Assembly: GCF_900589395.1 (NCBI RefSeq)
Contig: NZ_UUIS01000009.1
Span: 22,552-86,551 of the forward strand
From: Pseudomonas viridiflava
GTDB lineage: Bacteria > Pseudomonadota > Gammaproteobacteria > Pseudomonadales > Pseudomonadaceae
Direction of reading: 5' to 3'
DNA: 64,000 bases
The number at the start of each line of letters is the position of its first letter. Position 1 is the first letter of the stretch. The translations under genes were made by a program, and so were the position numbers. This document shows, piece after piece, positions 27,801 to 35,224 of the stretch. A model generated the notes under the pieces. The model saw only the letters and a program-made list of their open reading frames with translations. It ran no database searches and had not been told where the DNA came from.

Positions 27801-28379
27801 CGCGTGGTACCCAACATGTTGGCGCCTCATCTATGGGGGCACCTTTCCAGCCGTCGGCGCAGTTCCAGTCGACCGCGTGTAGGGTGGGGCGGCGGGACCA
27901 GTCATACCGGCGATCTGGAGATTATTGCCGAGGTGGTCCGTGCATTGGCGCATGAGGTCGAGTGGGTATTTTTTGGCATGTGCCCGGAAGAGCTGCAACC
28001 GTATGTTCATGAGTTTCACAAGGTTGTGGACTTGCGCAGCTACCCGGCCAAACTGGCCAGCCTGAATCTTGACCTGGCCTTGGCACCGCTGGAATTTCAT
28101 ATTTTCAACGACTGCAAGAGCAACCTGCGCTTGCTGGAGTACGGTGCTTGTGGATACCCGGTCATTTGCACCGACACTGAGGCCTATCAGGGGTTCTTGC
28201 CGTGTACGCGTATCAAGACCAACAGCACCGAGGAGTGGATCGAGGCAATCAGGTCTCATTTGGCCGATCCTGAAGCCAGTTACCGCATGGGCGATGAACT
28301 GCGTGAAGCCGTGCGGCAGAACTTCATGTTAACCGGCGACAACCTTAAACATTGGGAGTGGGGATGGTTGCCGGATTGA
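24801..28379 (+). CDS. Large modular glycosyltransferase, probably flagellin glycosylation
   Basis: 1192 residues, GTG start. Module 1 (about 5-250) is a GT2 fold: PLVSIVIPAFNPRFFQAALQSA and the acidic site VLCDDDRLF. A middle part (about 335-560) has QCVYSDESALVD and FKPDFNLDLMRSYPYVGR. A second GT2-like module (about 577-840) has EYLLFLSSDALVITGSWL and RRPEVGVVGGRILN. The C-terminal part (about 866-1192) resembles GT-B/GT4 proteins, with STAVGHYRVLQPL, FELDDYV, VRVVPN-type VVPNMLAP and LRLLEYGACGYPVICTD. Position between flgL and the sugar operon suggests transfer to flagellin. The middle and second GT2 modules are shared with the 977-residue protein at 35.2 kb. Confidence 0.8.
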   Translation: MNKTPLVSIVIPAFNPRFFQAALQSALDQTWQHLEIIITDDCPSDEIRQIVNGMTVPDRLSLRYQRNPARLGFVANLSVAVAQARGVFIKVLCDDDRLFASCIHQQVQALMEHDDVNLVLCQRFLVDANSFLLPDRMTNSLLNTIDTLFKGGDMLELLHASPLNILGNFSSAMMRTADLHAFLPLLTQEGGGFVALLDFALFICLLRRGNMVMLRQTLSVERLHPERLSKQTGIQKAADTERQWLIEMLGARTGEGAPAMGWVRGIDLSSIVANQPHQWQEIPLLRAFSNMQTFLEARVGSTSESYEEFYADWLKSKRFSATQIQLMPQTIAAWQRRPRMVVIVTDPHDDATGLSITLEALDQQLYPAHQILVLTARKPVAHAHAQFVPLEADGVDQLNEVLKRLTDSEWVYLLQAGDHLFESALLVLAERVAHLPGIQCVYSDESALVDRVSQEPVFKPDFNLDLMRSYPYVGRTLAFSVQAVLACGGFDAAHGELAPQDVLWKLVETQGPQVIEHIAEMQVASTLSFGQWLSLPHRVEGNRRLLSAHLDRIGVSHRLQAGDLPLINRVEYLADSQPLVSIIVEASGQLVALQRCVETLLEKTTYTRYEILMVSHSTPEPSMAQWLEAMGQLDTNLIRVLSVQAGALDHAQLKNQAASQARGEYLLFLSSDALVITGSWLAELLNHARRPEVGVVGGRILNMQGAIVHVGLVLGLGGIAGSPFAGDQASARGYMQRLQVNQNWSAISGDCMMVSKDVFDSVGQFNTDDFPCHLHDVDLCLLIARQGYLLVGTPYSSIALGKPGVAEPDPRALARQHAEENLFQHRWVKAMAKDPAYNPNLSLSSSFGLLPGLKTGWSPFCSRTLPSILALPINSTAVGHYRVLQPLAALQAAGRVIGQSVFDSPSMINIERIAPDVIVLQCRYASNAPDYIASLKKYSSALRIFELDDYVVKAPKKNVHTRNKAADIEEVLRKSIGLCDRVVVSTPALKRALSDMHHDIRVVPNMLAPHLWGHLSSRRRSSSRPRVGWGGGTSHTGDLEIIAEVVRALAHEVEWVFFGMCPEELQPYVHEFHKVVDLRSYPAKLASLNLDLALAPLEFHIFNDCKSNLRLLEYGACGYPVICTDTEAYQGFLPCTRIKTNSTEEWIEAIRSHLADPEASYRMGDELREAVRQNFMLTGDNLKHWEWGWLPD

Positions 28380-28390
28380 TGGCGTATGAA

Positions 28391-28420
28391 AAAGCTGGGT
28401 CCTAATTGACCCGGCCTTTT
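28391..28420. terminator. Bidirectional terminator after the large glycosyltransferase
   Basis: GCTGGGTC-CTAATT-GACCCGGC (one G-T pair) with TTTT on the plus side and, read on the minus strand, AGCTTTTTC after the stem. It lies 15 bp after the glycosyltransferase stop and would also terminate a gene arriving from the right on the minus strand. Confidence 0.75.
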
Positions 28421-28563
28421 GCCTGCCGACCTGTGATGATGTTGTCACTGTCCGCATCAAGACCTGCCAGGGTGCCTGCACCAGCTGTTCCATTGATAAC
28501 TGCCTTTTTTCTTCCTTGAATTGCCATTAAACGTAAAAACATCAGGGCGATGATCAGTTTCAT
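28402..28563 (-). CDS. Possible small protein of unknown function
   Basis: 53 residues from the ATG at 28563. A hydrophobic N-terminus (MKLIIALMFLRLMAIQ), a basic turn (GRKK), then a Gly/Ala/Asp-rich stretch (INGTAGAGTLAGLDADSDN). The stop codon falls inside the terminator hairpin, which is well formed on this strand too. The ribosome site is poor (GAGGGTGAG with long spacing). I do not recognise it. It could be a real small secreted or membrane peptide or chance coding. Confidence 0.3.
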   Translation of the reverse strand: MKLIIALMFLRLMAIQGRKKAVINGTAGAGTLAGLDADSDNIITGRQAKGRVN

Positions 28564-28743
28564 GTCTTGACTCACCCTCGCTTCCACACTGTTCGGCGGT
28601 CGTTGCATAAACGTAAACAGCACCTTGAATGATAGGCCGCCCTGTGACGTCGATCTGTATGGCACAGGCGACAGGCGTGCCTGAACGAACCCATCACGCC
28701 GATCCTGGGAACTGGTCAAGCAATGCCATGCCCGGCAACGTCT
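28564..28743. other. Intergenic stretch without a recognised gene
   Basis: No frame here has a plausible protein. The stretch is less GC-rich than the flanks (runs such as GTTGCATAAACGTAAACAG). It separates the large glycosyltransferase from the CDP-sugar operon and ends at a sigma54-like site. Confidence 0.5.
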
Positions 28744-28759
28744 TGGCGCACTTCCTGCA
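28744..28759 (+). promoter_or_regulatory. Candidate sigma54 promoter of the CDP-sugar operon
   Basis: TGGCGC-ACTTC-CTGCA, 9 of 11 consensus bases with GG-N10-GC spacing. Predicted start near 28770, about 100 bp before rfbF. If real it would place sugar synthesis under the same sigma factor as the flagellar operons. Confidence 0.5.
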
Positions 28760-28871
28760 AGCCCGTCCGGTATCGCCATGATTCCTTCATCGCCGCGGCA
28801 TGAAGGACCTTGATGGCCGTCAATACACAGGCAGGCGGCATTAGACCGCCACGGTGGGGCAAGGGGAGCGC

Positions 28872-29645
28872 ATGAAGGCAGTCATTCTGGCCGGTGGGCT
28901 GGGCACACGTATCAGTGAAGAGTCGCACCTCAAGCCCAAGCCGATGATCGAGATCGGCGGCAAGCCAATTCTTTGGCACATCATGAAGCAGTACTCGGCC
29001 CACGGTATCCACGATTTCGTGATCTGCCTGGGGTACAAGGGCTACGCGATCAAGGATTTCTTCGCCAACTATTTCCTGCACACGTCCGATGTGACGTTCG
29101 ACATGCGTAAAAACCGCATGGACGTGCACCAGAACTACAGCGAACCCTGGAGCGTCACCCTGATCGACACCGGTGAAGAGACCATGACCGGTGGCCGCTT
29201 GAAGCGCGCCAGTGAATACCTCAAGCACGAGCAGGCGTTCTGCTTCACGTACGGCGATGGTGTGTCGGACCTGAACATTCGTGCGCTGATCGATTTCCAT
29301 CACGCTCATGGCCACATGGCAACCGTCACGGCCGTGCAGCCGCCAGGACGCTATGGCGCACTCAATTGCGATGGCGACAAGGTACTGGGCTTTACCGAGA
29401 AACCACCGGGTGATGGCGCCTGGATCAATGGCGGCTTCTTTGTGCTGTCGCCCAAGGTGTTGCCTTACATCGAGGGTGACGACATGCCCTGGGAGGCCGA
29501 GCCCTTGAACCGGCTGGCCAGTGAAGGCCAGTTACATGCCTTTCAGCACACCGGGTTCTGGCACCCGATGGACACCCTGCGTGACAAGAATTATCTGGAA
29601 CAACTGTGGCTGAGCGGGGAGGCGCCGTGGAAGCAATGGGATTGA
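28872..29645 (+). CDS. rfbF: Glucose-1-phosphate cytidylyltransferase
   Basis: 257 residues from the ATG at 28872 after AAGGGGAG. The nucleotidyltransferase signature MKAVILAGGLGTRISEES is followed by KPKPMIEIGGKPILWHIM, then CFTYGDGVSDLN (metal site) and GFWHPMDTLRDKNYLE at the end, all typical of RfbF. It makes CDP-glucose from CTP and glucose-1-phosphate. Opens a tight operon in which most genes overlap or abut. Confidence 0.95.
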   Translation: MKAVILAGGLGTRISEESHLKPKPMIEIGGKPILWHIMKQYSAHGIHDFVICLGYKGYAIKDFFANYFLHTSDVTFDMRKNRMDVHQNYSEPWSVTLIDTGEETMTGGRLKRASEYLKHEQAFCFTYGDGVSDLNIRALIDFHHAHGHMATVTAVQPPGRYGALNCDGDKVLGFTEKPPGDGAWINGGFFVLSPKVLPYIEGDDMPWEAEPLNRLASEGQLHAFQHTGFWHPMDTLRDKNYLEQLWLSGEAPWKQWD

Positions 29646-30709
29646 GTCCGGCTTTCTGGCAGGGCAAGCGTGTACTGATCACCGGCCATACTGGCTTCAA
29701 GGGCAGTTGGCTGAGCCTGTGGCTGCAAGGGCTGGGCGCCAGCGTGACCGGCTTTGCCCTGGACCCTGGCACCCGGCCTAGCCTGTTCGAACTGGCGCAA
29801 GCGGGCCAGGGCATCGATGATCGGCGTGGCGACTTGCGTGACCTGGGCGCATTGCTTGAGGTGATGGCCCAGGCCCGGCCCGAGATTGTCCTGCACCTGG
29901 CCGCGCAACCGCTGGTGCGTGAAGCCTACCGCGATCCGTTGGGCACTTACTCCAGCAATGTCATGGGCACCTTGCATCTGCTTGAAGCCATCCGGCAGGT
30001 CGGCGGGGTCAAGGCATGCGTGCTGGTCACCACCGACAAGGTCTATGCCAATCAGGAATGGGCCTGGCCTTATCGCGAAAACGAAGCGCTGGGCGGGCAC
30101 GACCCTTATAGCAGCAGCAAAGCATGCTGTGAGTTGCTGGCCCAGTCCTATGCGGCTTCTTTCTTTACCGCCGACCGCTATCAGGAACACGGCCTGGCCC
30201 TGGCCACGGCGCGGGCCGGCAACGTGCTGGGCGGTGGTGACTTTGCTCCTGAACGGCTGATTCCTGATGTGCTGCGGGCCTGGTCGGCCAGCGAACCGGT
30301 CACCTTGCGCTACCCGCAAGCGGTCAGGCCCTGGCAGCATGCGCTGGAGCCACTGGCCGGCTACCTGTTGCTGGCGCACCGTTTGTATGAACACGGTCCG
30401 GCGTTTGCCGGTGCCTGGAACTTCGGCCCGGGCGAAGCTGACATGTGCAGCGTCGGTGAGGTGGTACGTCTGCTGGCCGAGCGCTGGCCGCAAGCCCCCG
30501 GCGTGCAGGTTGAGCCGGCCCAGTTGCATGAGGCCGGGCTGTTGCGCCTGGACAGCAGCCGCGCACGGCAATTGCTGGGCTGGCACCCGCGCTGGTCGCT
30601 GGTGCAATGCCTGGAGCACACATTGAATTGGCACCTGGCCTGGAAGGCCGGCGGCGATATGCGCCAGGTCACACTGGCCCAATTGAATCTGTTCAGGGGG
30701 CACCTGTGA
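29627..30709 (+). CDS. rfbG: CDP-glucose 4,6-dehydratase
   Basis: 360 residues from the GTG at 29627, chosen because GGGGAGG sits six bases before it and the N-terminus MEAMGLSPAFWQGKRV aligns with the family. It is an SDR protein with NAD motif TGHTGFKGSWLS, LVTTDKVY, and catalytic Tyr-x3-Lys in DPYSSSKACCE. It converts CDP-glucose to CDP-4-keto-6-deoxyglucose. Overlaps rfbF by 19 bp and the epimerase gene by 4 bp. Confidence 0.94.
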   Translation: MEAMGLSPAFWQGKRVLITGHTGFKGSWLSLWLQGLGASVTGFALDPGTRPSLFELAQAGQGIDDRRGDLRDLGALLEVMAQARPEIVLHLAAQPLVREAYRDPLGTYSSNVMGTLHLLEAIRQVGGVKACVLVTTDKVYANQEWAWPYRENEALGGHDPYSSSKACCELLAQSYAASFFTADRYQEHGLALATARAGNVLGGGDFAPERLIPDVLRAWSASEPVTLRYPQAVRPWQHALEPLAGYLLLAHRLYEHGPAFAGAWNFGPGEADMCSVGEVVRLLAERWPQAPGVQVEPAQLHEAGLLRLDSSRARQLLGWHPRWSLVQCLEHTLNWHLAWKAGGDMRQVTLAQLNLFRGHL

Positions 30710-31266
30710 GTGAGTTTGCGTTGCAGCCACTGTCGCTGGAGGGATTGTTCCTGGTTCAGCACAAACGCCACAGCGATGCGCGGGGGCACTTTTCCAGGCT
30801 GTTTTGCGAAGGCAGCCTGAGTGCCTTCGGCCAGGCGTTTCATATTCGCCAGATCAATCATTCCTGCACGTATGAGAGGGGCAGTGTTCGCGGCCTGCAT
30901 TATCAGACCGCTGTGCAACCGGAAGCCAAGCTGATCAGTTGCCTGCGCGGGGAGGTGTTGGACGTCGCGGTTGACCTGCGCCCGGACTCACCGACCTTTC
31001 TGCGCTGGCATGCCCAGCCCCTCAAGGCAGGCGACGGCCAGGGTCTGTTGATTCCGGCCGGCTTTGCCCATGGATTCCAGGCCATGAGCGACGAGGCTGA
31101 ACTGCTGTACCTGCACAGCGCCGATTACACGCCGGAACACGAAGGTGGTTTGTCGGTGCTGGACCCGAAGCTGGCTATCACCTGGCCGCTGGCTGTCAAG
31201 AATCTGTCGCCGCGTGACAGTGCGCACCCGCCGCTGGACGATGCTTTTGCTGGAGTTCGTGTATGA
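30706..31266 (+). CDS. RmlC-like NDP-4-keto-6-deoxyhexose 3,5-epimerase
   Basis: 186 residues, GTG start overlapping the rfbG stop (GTGA) with AGGGGG upstream. A cupin of the RmlC family: HSDARGHFSRLFCE, the catalytic His in SVRGLHYQ, LLIPAGFAHGFQ and the Tyr region LHSADYTPEHEGGL. In this context the substrate should be CDP-4-keto-6-deoxyglucose or its methylated form rather than the dTDP sugar. Single or double epimerisation cannot be decided from sequence. Confidence 0.88.
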   Translation: MSEFALQPLSLEGLFLVQHKRHSDARGHFSRLFCEGSLSAFGQAFHIRQINHSCTYERGSVRGLHYQTAVQPEAKLISCLRGEVLDVAVDLRPDSPTFLRWHAQPLKAGDGQGLLIPAGFAHGFQAMSDEAELLYLHSADYTPEHEGGLSVLDPKLAITWPLAVKNLSPRDSAHPPLDDAFAGVRV

Positions 31267-32489
31267 ACTGCCGAGGTTGCGGCACCCCTTTGAACCTGCC
31301 ACTGATCGATCTGGGCACTTCGCCGCCTTCCAATGCGTATGTGCTGGCCGGGCAGCTGGAGCATGCCGAGCAATGGATACCGCTGAAAGTGCAGGTGTGT
31401 GAGCACTGTTGGCTGGTGCAGACGGATGACTACACCCGGGCTGACAGCCTGTTCGATGCCGACTATGCCTATTTCAGTTCGTTTTCCAGCACCTGGCTCG
31501 ACCATGCACGGCGCTATGTCAGCAATATGGTCGAGCGTTTCGGCCTGACGGCGGACAGCCGGGTGGTGGAGATTGCGGCCAATGACGGTTACCTGTTGCA
31601 GTATGTGGCCGAACGCGGCATTGCCTGTCTGGGGGTCGAGCCGACCCGCAGCACGGCCCAGGCTGCACGTGGCAAGGGGCTGGAGATCCGCGAGCTGTTT
31701 TTTGGGCGCCAGACCGCACAGATGCTGTGTGACGAGGGCTGGGCCGCCGACCTGATGGCGGCCAACAATGTGTTGGCTCACGTGCCGGACATCAACGACT
31801 TCCTTAGCGGCTTTGCAACACTGCTCAAGCCGGAGGGTGTGGTGACCTTCGAGTTTCCGCACCTGCAGGCGCTGATGGCCGGTGCCCAGTTCGATACCCT
31901 GTACCACGAGCATTATTCCTATCTGTCACTGACGGCGGTCGATACGCTGTGCCAGCGTAACGGCCTGGCCATTTTCGATGTACAGCACCTGTCGACCCAT
32001 GGCGGTTCTCTGCGTGTATTTGCCCGACGCAGCGATGGACTGCATCGCGCACCGCAACCTGCGGTGGAGCAACAGCTGAATGCCGAATTGCACGCAGGCA
32101 TCAAGACCGCGGCGTTCTATGCGACGCTGGCGCCAGCCGCTGAGCGTATCAAGCACCAGTTGCTGCGCTTCTTGTTGCAGGCCAAGGCCGATGGCAAGCG
32201 CGTAGCAGGGTATGGCGCTGCGGCCAAAGGCAATACCTTGCTCAACTACGCCGGCATCAGGCCTGACTTGCTGGCGTGGGTGGCCGATGCCAGCCCGCAC
32301 AAGCAGGGCAAGTTTTTACCGGGCAGTCGCATTCCGGTGGTGGCGCCTGAGCGCCTGCTGCAAGAGCAGCCCGATTACGTTCTGGTGCTGCCCTGGAACC
32401 TGCTCGATGAAGTGCGTCAGCAGTACCCGCAGGTACAGCAGTGGGGCGGGCGCTTTGTCATCGCCGTGCCTGAGTTGAGGCTGCTGTGA
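31263..32489 (+). CDS. NDP-sugar C-methyltransferase (TylC3/TcaB9-like)
   Basis: 408 residues. The N-terminal zinc-binding part has C3-x2-C6 and C46-x2-C49. The SAM domain motif is VVEIAANDGYLLQYV (about 101-115). The catalytic region LYHEHYSYLS carries the Glu-His pair of the TcaB9 family. A C-terminal Rossmann-like domain (about 300-408) contains VAGYGAAAKGNTLLNY. These are the three domains of sugar 3-C-methyltransferases that act on 4-keto-deoxyhexoses. Overlaps neighbours on both sides by 4 bp. Confidence 0.88.
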   Translation: MNCRGCGTPLNLPLIDLGTSPPSNAYVLAGQLEHAEQWIPLKVQVCEHCWLVQTDDYTRADSLFDADYAYFSSFSSTWLDHARRYVSNMVERFGLTADSRVVEIAANDGYLLQYVAERGIACLGVEPTRSTAQAARGKGLEIRELFFGRQTAQMLCDEGWAADLMAANNVLAHVPDINDFLSGFATLLKPEGVVTFEFPHLQALMAGAQFDTLYHEHYSYLSLTAVDTLCQRNGLAIFDVQHLSTHGGSLRVFARRSDGLHRAPQPAVEQQLNAELHAGIKTAAFYATLAPAAERIKHQLLRFLLQAKADGKRVAGYGAAAKGNTLLNYAGIRPDLLAWVADASPHKQGKFLPGSRIPVVAPERLLQEQPDYVLVLPWNLLDEVRQQYPQVQQWGGRFVIAVPELRLL

Positions 32490-33352
32490 GCGTTGGGCAT
32501 GTGCTGGTCACCGGCGCCAGCGGGTTTGTCGGGCGCCACCTGGTCCGGGCCTTGCTCGACAGCGGCCTCCGTGTACGCGCGGTGGCACGCCATCTTGAAC
32601 ACGCCCGTGCAATGCCCTGGTTCAGCGAGGTGGAATTTATCGCCGCCGATGTGCATGCCGCTGACTTGGACGTGGCCGGCTTGACCGAAGGTATCGATGT
32701 CCTGGCGCACCTGGCCTGGCCAGGGCTTCCGGCGTATCAGGGACTGTTTCATTTCGAGCACAACCTGTTTGCCGATTACGCCTTTATCAAGGCTGTCGTG
32801 CAGGCGGGTGTCGATCAGGTGCTGATCACCGGCACGTGTTTTGAGTACGGCCTGCAAGAGGGTGAGTTGAGCGAAGCCACCGAGCCGAAACCTGCCAACC
32901 CCTATGGGCTGGCCAAACATTCGTTGCGTCTGTTTCTTGAGGCCCTGTGTCGCGAGCAGCCGTTTTCCTTGCAGTGGGCGCGCCTGTTTTACCTGCATGG
33001 CGAGGGACAAAACCCCAACAGCCTGATGGCCAGCCTGGAGCGGGCAATCGACAGCGGTGCTGCGCAGTTCGACATGTCGGCCGGCGAGCAACTGCGTGAC
33101 TACCTGCCTGTAGAGCAGGCCGCGGCCTGTCTGGCGAGCATCATCCAGCGTCCCGCTTTCAGTGGGGTAATCAATTGCTGCAGTGGCCGGCCGGTGTCGG
33201 TGCGGGCATTGGTCGAGCGGCGGGTGCTCGAGCGCGGCTCGAACATTCGTCTCAACCTGGGCCACTACCCTTATTCAGTGCACGAGCCCCTGGCGTTCTG
33301 GGGCAGTGCACGACGTCTTGAACAGTTACTGGAGGCTGGGCATGAGCAATGA
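32486..33352 (+). CDS. NAD(P)-dependent SDR epimerase/4-ketoreductase
   Basis: 288 residues, GTG start overlapping the preceding stop. Extended SDR with HVLVTGASGFVGRHLVRALL, ITGTCFEYG and the catalytic Tyr-x3-Lys in NPYGLAKHSLRLF. Most likely the 4-ketoreductase that finishes the CDP-deoxyhexose, because such an enzyme is otherwise missing from the operon. Overlaps the next gene by 11 bp. Confidence 0.8.
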   Translation: MSVGHVLVTGASGFVGRHLVRALLDSGLRVRAVARHLEHARAMPWFSEVEFIAADVHAADLDVAGLTEGIDVLAHLAWPGLPAYQGLFHFEHNLFADYAFIKAVVQAGVDQVLITGTCFEYGLQEGELSEATEPKPANPYGLAKHSLRLFLEALCREQPFSLQWARLFYLHGEGQNPNSLMASLERAIDSGAAQFDMSAGEQLRDYLPVEQAAACLASIIQRPAFSGVINCCSGRPVSVRALVERRVLERGSNIRLNLGHYPYSVHEPLAFWGSARRLEQLLEAGHEQ

Positions 33353-34412
33353 GCTGTATCGGGCCGATGGCATGCCCGTTTTGCAGAATCGCACGTTTGC
33401 GGATGCCGCTTCGGCACGGGCATCGGTCAGTGCCGACGTGGTGCTGGTGCAGGATCCGCACAGTGGCTTGGTGTTCAATGCGGCATTCGACCCGCAAAAG
33501 CTCAGCTACGACAGTGACTATCAGAACGAACAGGCGCATTCAGGGCACTTCAAGGCCCACCTGGACGCGGTCGAGCAGATCATCGCGCGGCACTTTGGCG
33601 GTAAAACCCTGATCGAGGTAGGCTGCGGCAAGGGCTATTTTCTCGAACAGCTACGCAGCAAGGGCTTTGACATCGTCGGCATTGATCCGGCCTATGAGGG
33701 GGACAGTCCCCATGTGACCAAGGCGCCATTCACCCCTGAAAGCGGCTTGTCTGCACAGGCAGTGGTGCTGCGGCACGTGTTGGAGCATATCCCGGACCCA
33801 GTGGCGTTCTTGCACACGATTTCCCACGCCAATGGCGGCGGCCTGATCTACATCGAAGTGCCTTGCCTGGACTGGATTCTGGCGCATCGAGCCTGGTTCG
33901 ACGTGTTCTATGAGCATGTCAATTATTTCCGTCTTGAAGATTTCCAGCGCCTGTTCGGCACTGTGCAGGAGGCCGGGCATCTGTTTGGTGGACAGTACCT
34001 GTATGTGGTGGCGGACCTGGCCAGCTTGCGCACTCACTTGCCGGCACCCAAGACGCAGGTGCAAGTGCCTGCCGGTTTCCGGCACAGCATCGAGCAGGCC
34101 CTGAGCATTGCCAGAAACTCTCCTGGGCAGGCGCTGGCTATCTGGGGTGCGGCCTCCAAGGGCGTTATCTATTCATTGTTCCTGCAGCGCGCCGGGGTCA
34201 CGGTCGACCAGATTGTTGACATCAATCCGGCCAAGCAAGGTCGTTATCTGCCCTTGAGCGGCCTGAAGGTGTCTTCGCCACAAGAGGCTATGCAGGCCTT
34301 GCCTGAGGGGGCGCATCTGTTTGTGATGAATTCCAACTACCTGGATGAAATCAGGCGCATGACCGATGACCGCTATGTCTACCACGCGGTCGACGCTGCG
34401 ACATTCCAATAA
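33342..34412 (+). CDS. Class I SAM-dependent methyltransferase with C-terminal sugar-binding-type domain
   Basis: 356 residues, ATG at 33342 after ACTGGAGG. SAM motif TLIEVGCGKGYFLEQL (about 87-102), acidic loop IVGIDPAYEG, and a post-motif VLRHVLEHIPDP. The C-terminal 100 residues (ALAIWGAASKGVIYSLFLQRAG) resemble the last domain of the C-methyltransferase upstream, but the zinc cluster is absent. Probably modifies the same sugar or the glycan; O- versus C-methylation is unclear. Confidence 0.8.
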   Translation: MSNELYRADGMPVLQNRTFADAASARASVSADVVLVQDPHSGLVFNAAFDPQKLSYDSDYQNEQAHSGHFKAHLDAVEQIIARHFGGKTLIEVGCGKGYFLEQLRSKGFDIVGIDPAYEGDSPHVTKAPFTPESGLSAQAVVLRHVLEHIPDPVAFLHTISHANGGGLIYIEVPCLDWILAHRAWFDVFYEHVNYFRLEDFQRLFGTVQEAGHLFGGQYLYVVADLASLRTHLPAPKTQVQVPAGFRHSIEQALSIARNSPGQALAIWGAASKGVIYSLFLQRAGVTVDQIVDINPAKQGRYLPLSGLKVSSPQEAMQALPEGAHLFVMNSNYLDEIRRMTDDRYVYHAVDAATFQ

Positions 34413-34430
34413 TTGCAATCGAGGTTGAAC

Positions 34431-35165
34431 ATGACCGGTACCCAGGCTCAAGAATTCGCAGCGCAAAATGAAGCCGACGTCCAGGCGCAAGGCGAGAACC
34501 CAAGACTGCGCGCCCTGGCAACTGATTTTTTCAATGAGTCGGCCAGGCACAAATACAGCTACCACTTCTCGTGGATGGGTCGCCCCATCATCCAGCTGCC
34601 ACAAGACATGGTGGCCATGCAGGAGATCATCTGGCAGTTCAAGCCCGACCTGATCATTGAATGCGGCATTGCCCATGGCGGCTCGATCATTTACTACGCC
34701 TCGATCCTGGAGTTGCTGGGGCATGGCGAGGTCCTGGGCATCGATGTCGATATTCGTCCCCATAACCGTGAGGCCATCGAAAGCCACCCGATGTTCAAGC
34801 GCATCTCGATGATCGAGGGTTCCAGCATCGATCCGGCCATTGCGGCTCGGGTCGCGGCGCTGGCGGCTGGCAAGAAAGTCATTGTGGTGCTTGATTCCAA
34901 CCACACCCACGACCACGTGCTTGAAGAGCTGCGTCTGTATGCGCCGCTTGTCACGGTGGGCAGCTATTGCGTGGTGATGGACACGGTGGTCGAAGACATG
35001 CCGGCCGATGCCTTTCCTGATCGCCCGTGGGGGCCAGGTGACAACCCGAAAACAGCGGTGTGGCAATACCTCAAGGAAAGCAGCGACTTCGAGATCGACC
35101 GGCGCGTGGACAACAAGCTGCTGCTTTCGGTAGCGCCGGACGGCTATCTGTTGCGAGTCAAGTAA
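34431..35165 (+). CDS. CmcI-like methyltransferase (cephalosporin hydroxylase family)
   Basis: 244 residues from the ATG at 34431 after GAGGTTG. Motifs: LIIECGIAHGGSIIYYAS (SAM loop, about 74-91), GIDVDIRPHNREAIESHP, VVLDSNHTHDHVLEELRLYAPLV (metal/acidic). Despite the name, this family contains sugar O-methyltransferases such as rhamnosyl O-methyltransferases. It follows the second methyltransferase closely and fits a role in sugar methylation. Confidence 0.82.
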   Translation: MTGTQAQEFAAQNEADVQAQGENPRLRALATDFFNESARHKYSYHFSWMGRPIIQLPQDMVAMQEIIWQFKPDLIIECGIAHGGSIIYYASILELLGHGEVLGIDVDIRPHNREAIESHPMFKRISMIEGSSIDPAIAARVAALAAGKKVIVVLDSNHTHDHVLEELRLYAPLVTVGSYCVVMDTVVEDMPADAFPDRPWGPGDNPKTAVWQYLKESSDFEIDRRVDNKLLLSVAPDGYLLRVK

Positions 35166-35224
35166 ACACCACCAATTCGATGGCCAGGCCGCAGGGATGA
35201 CCTGCTGGGTATGGGGAAGACAAG

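Noticed and set aside
28564..28779. Longer version of the small minus-strand frame (125 residues)
   Set aside because: The N-terminal 72 residues are Arg/Pro-rich with no ribosome site; only the 53-codon version has any support.
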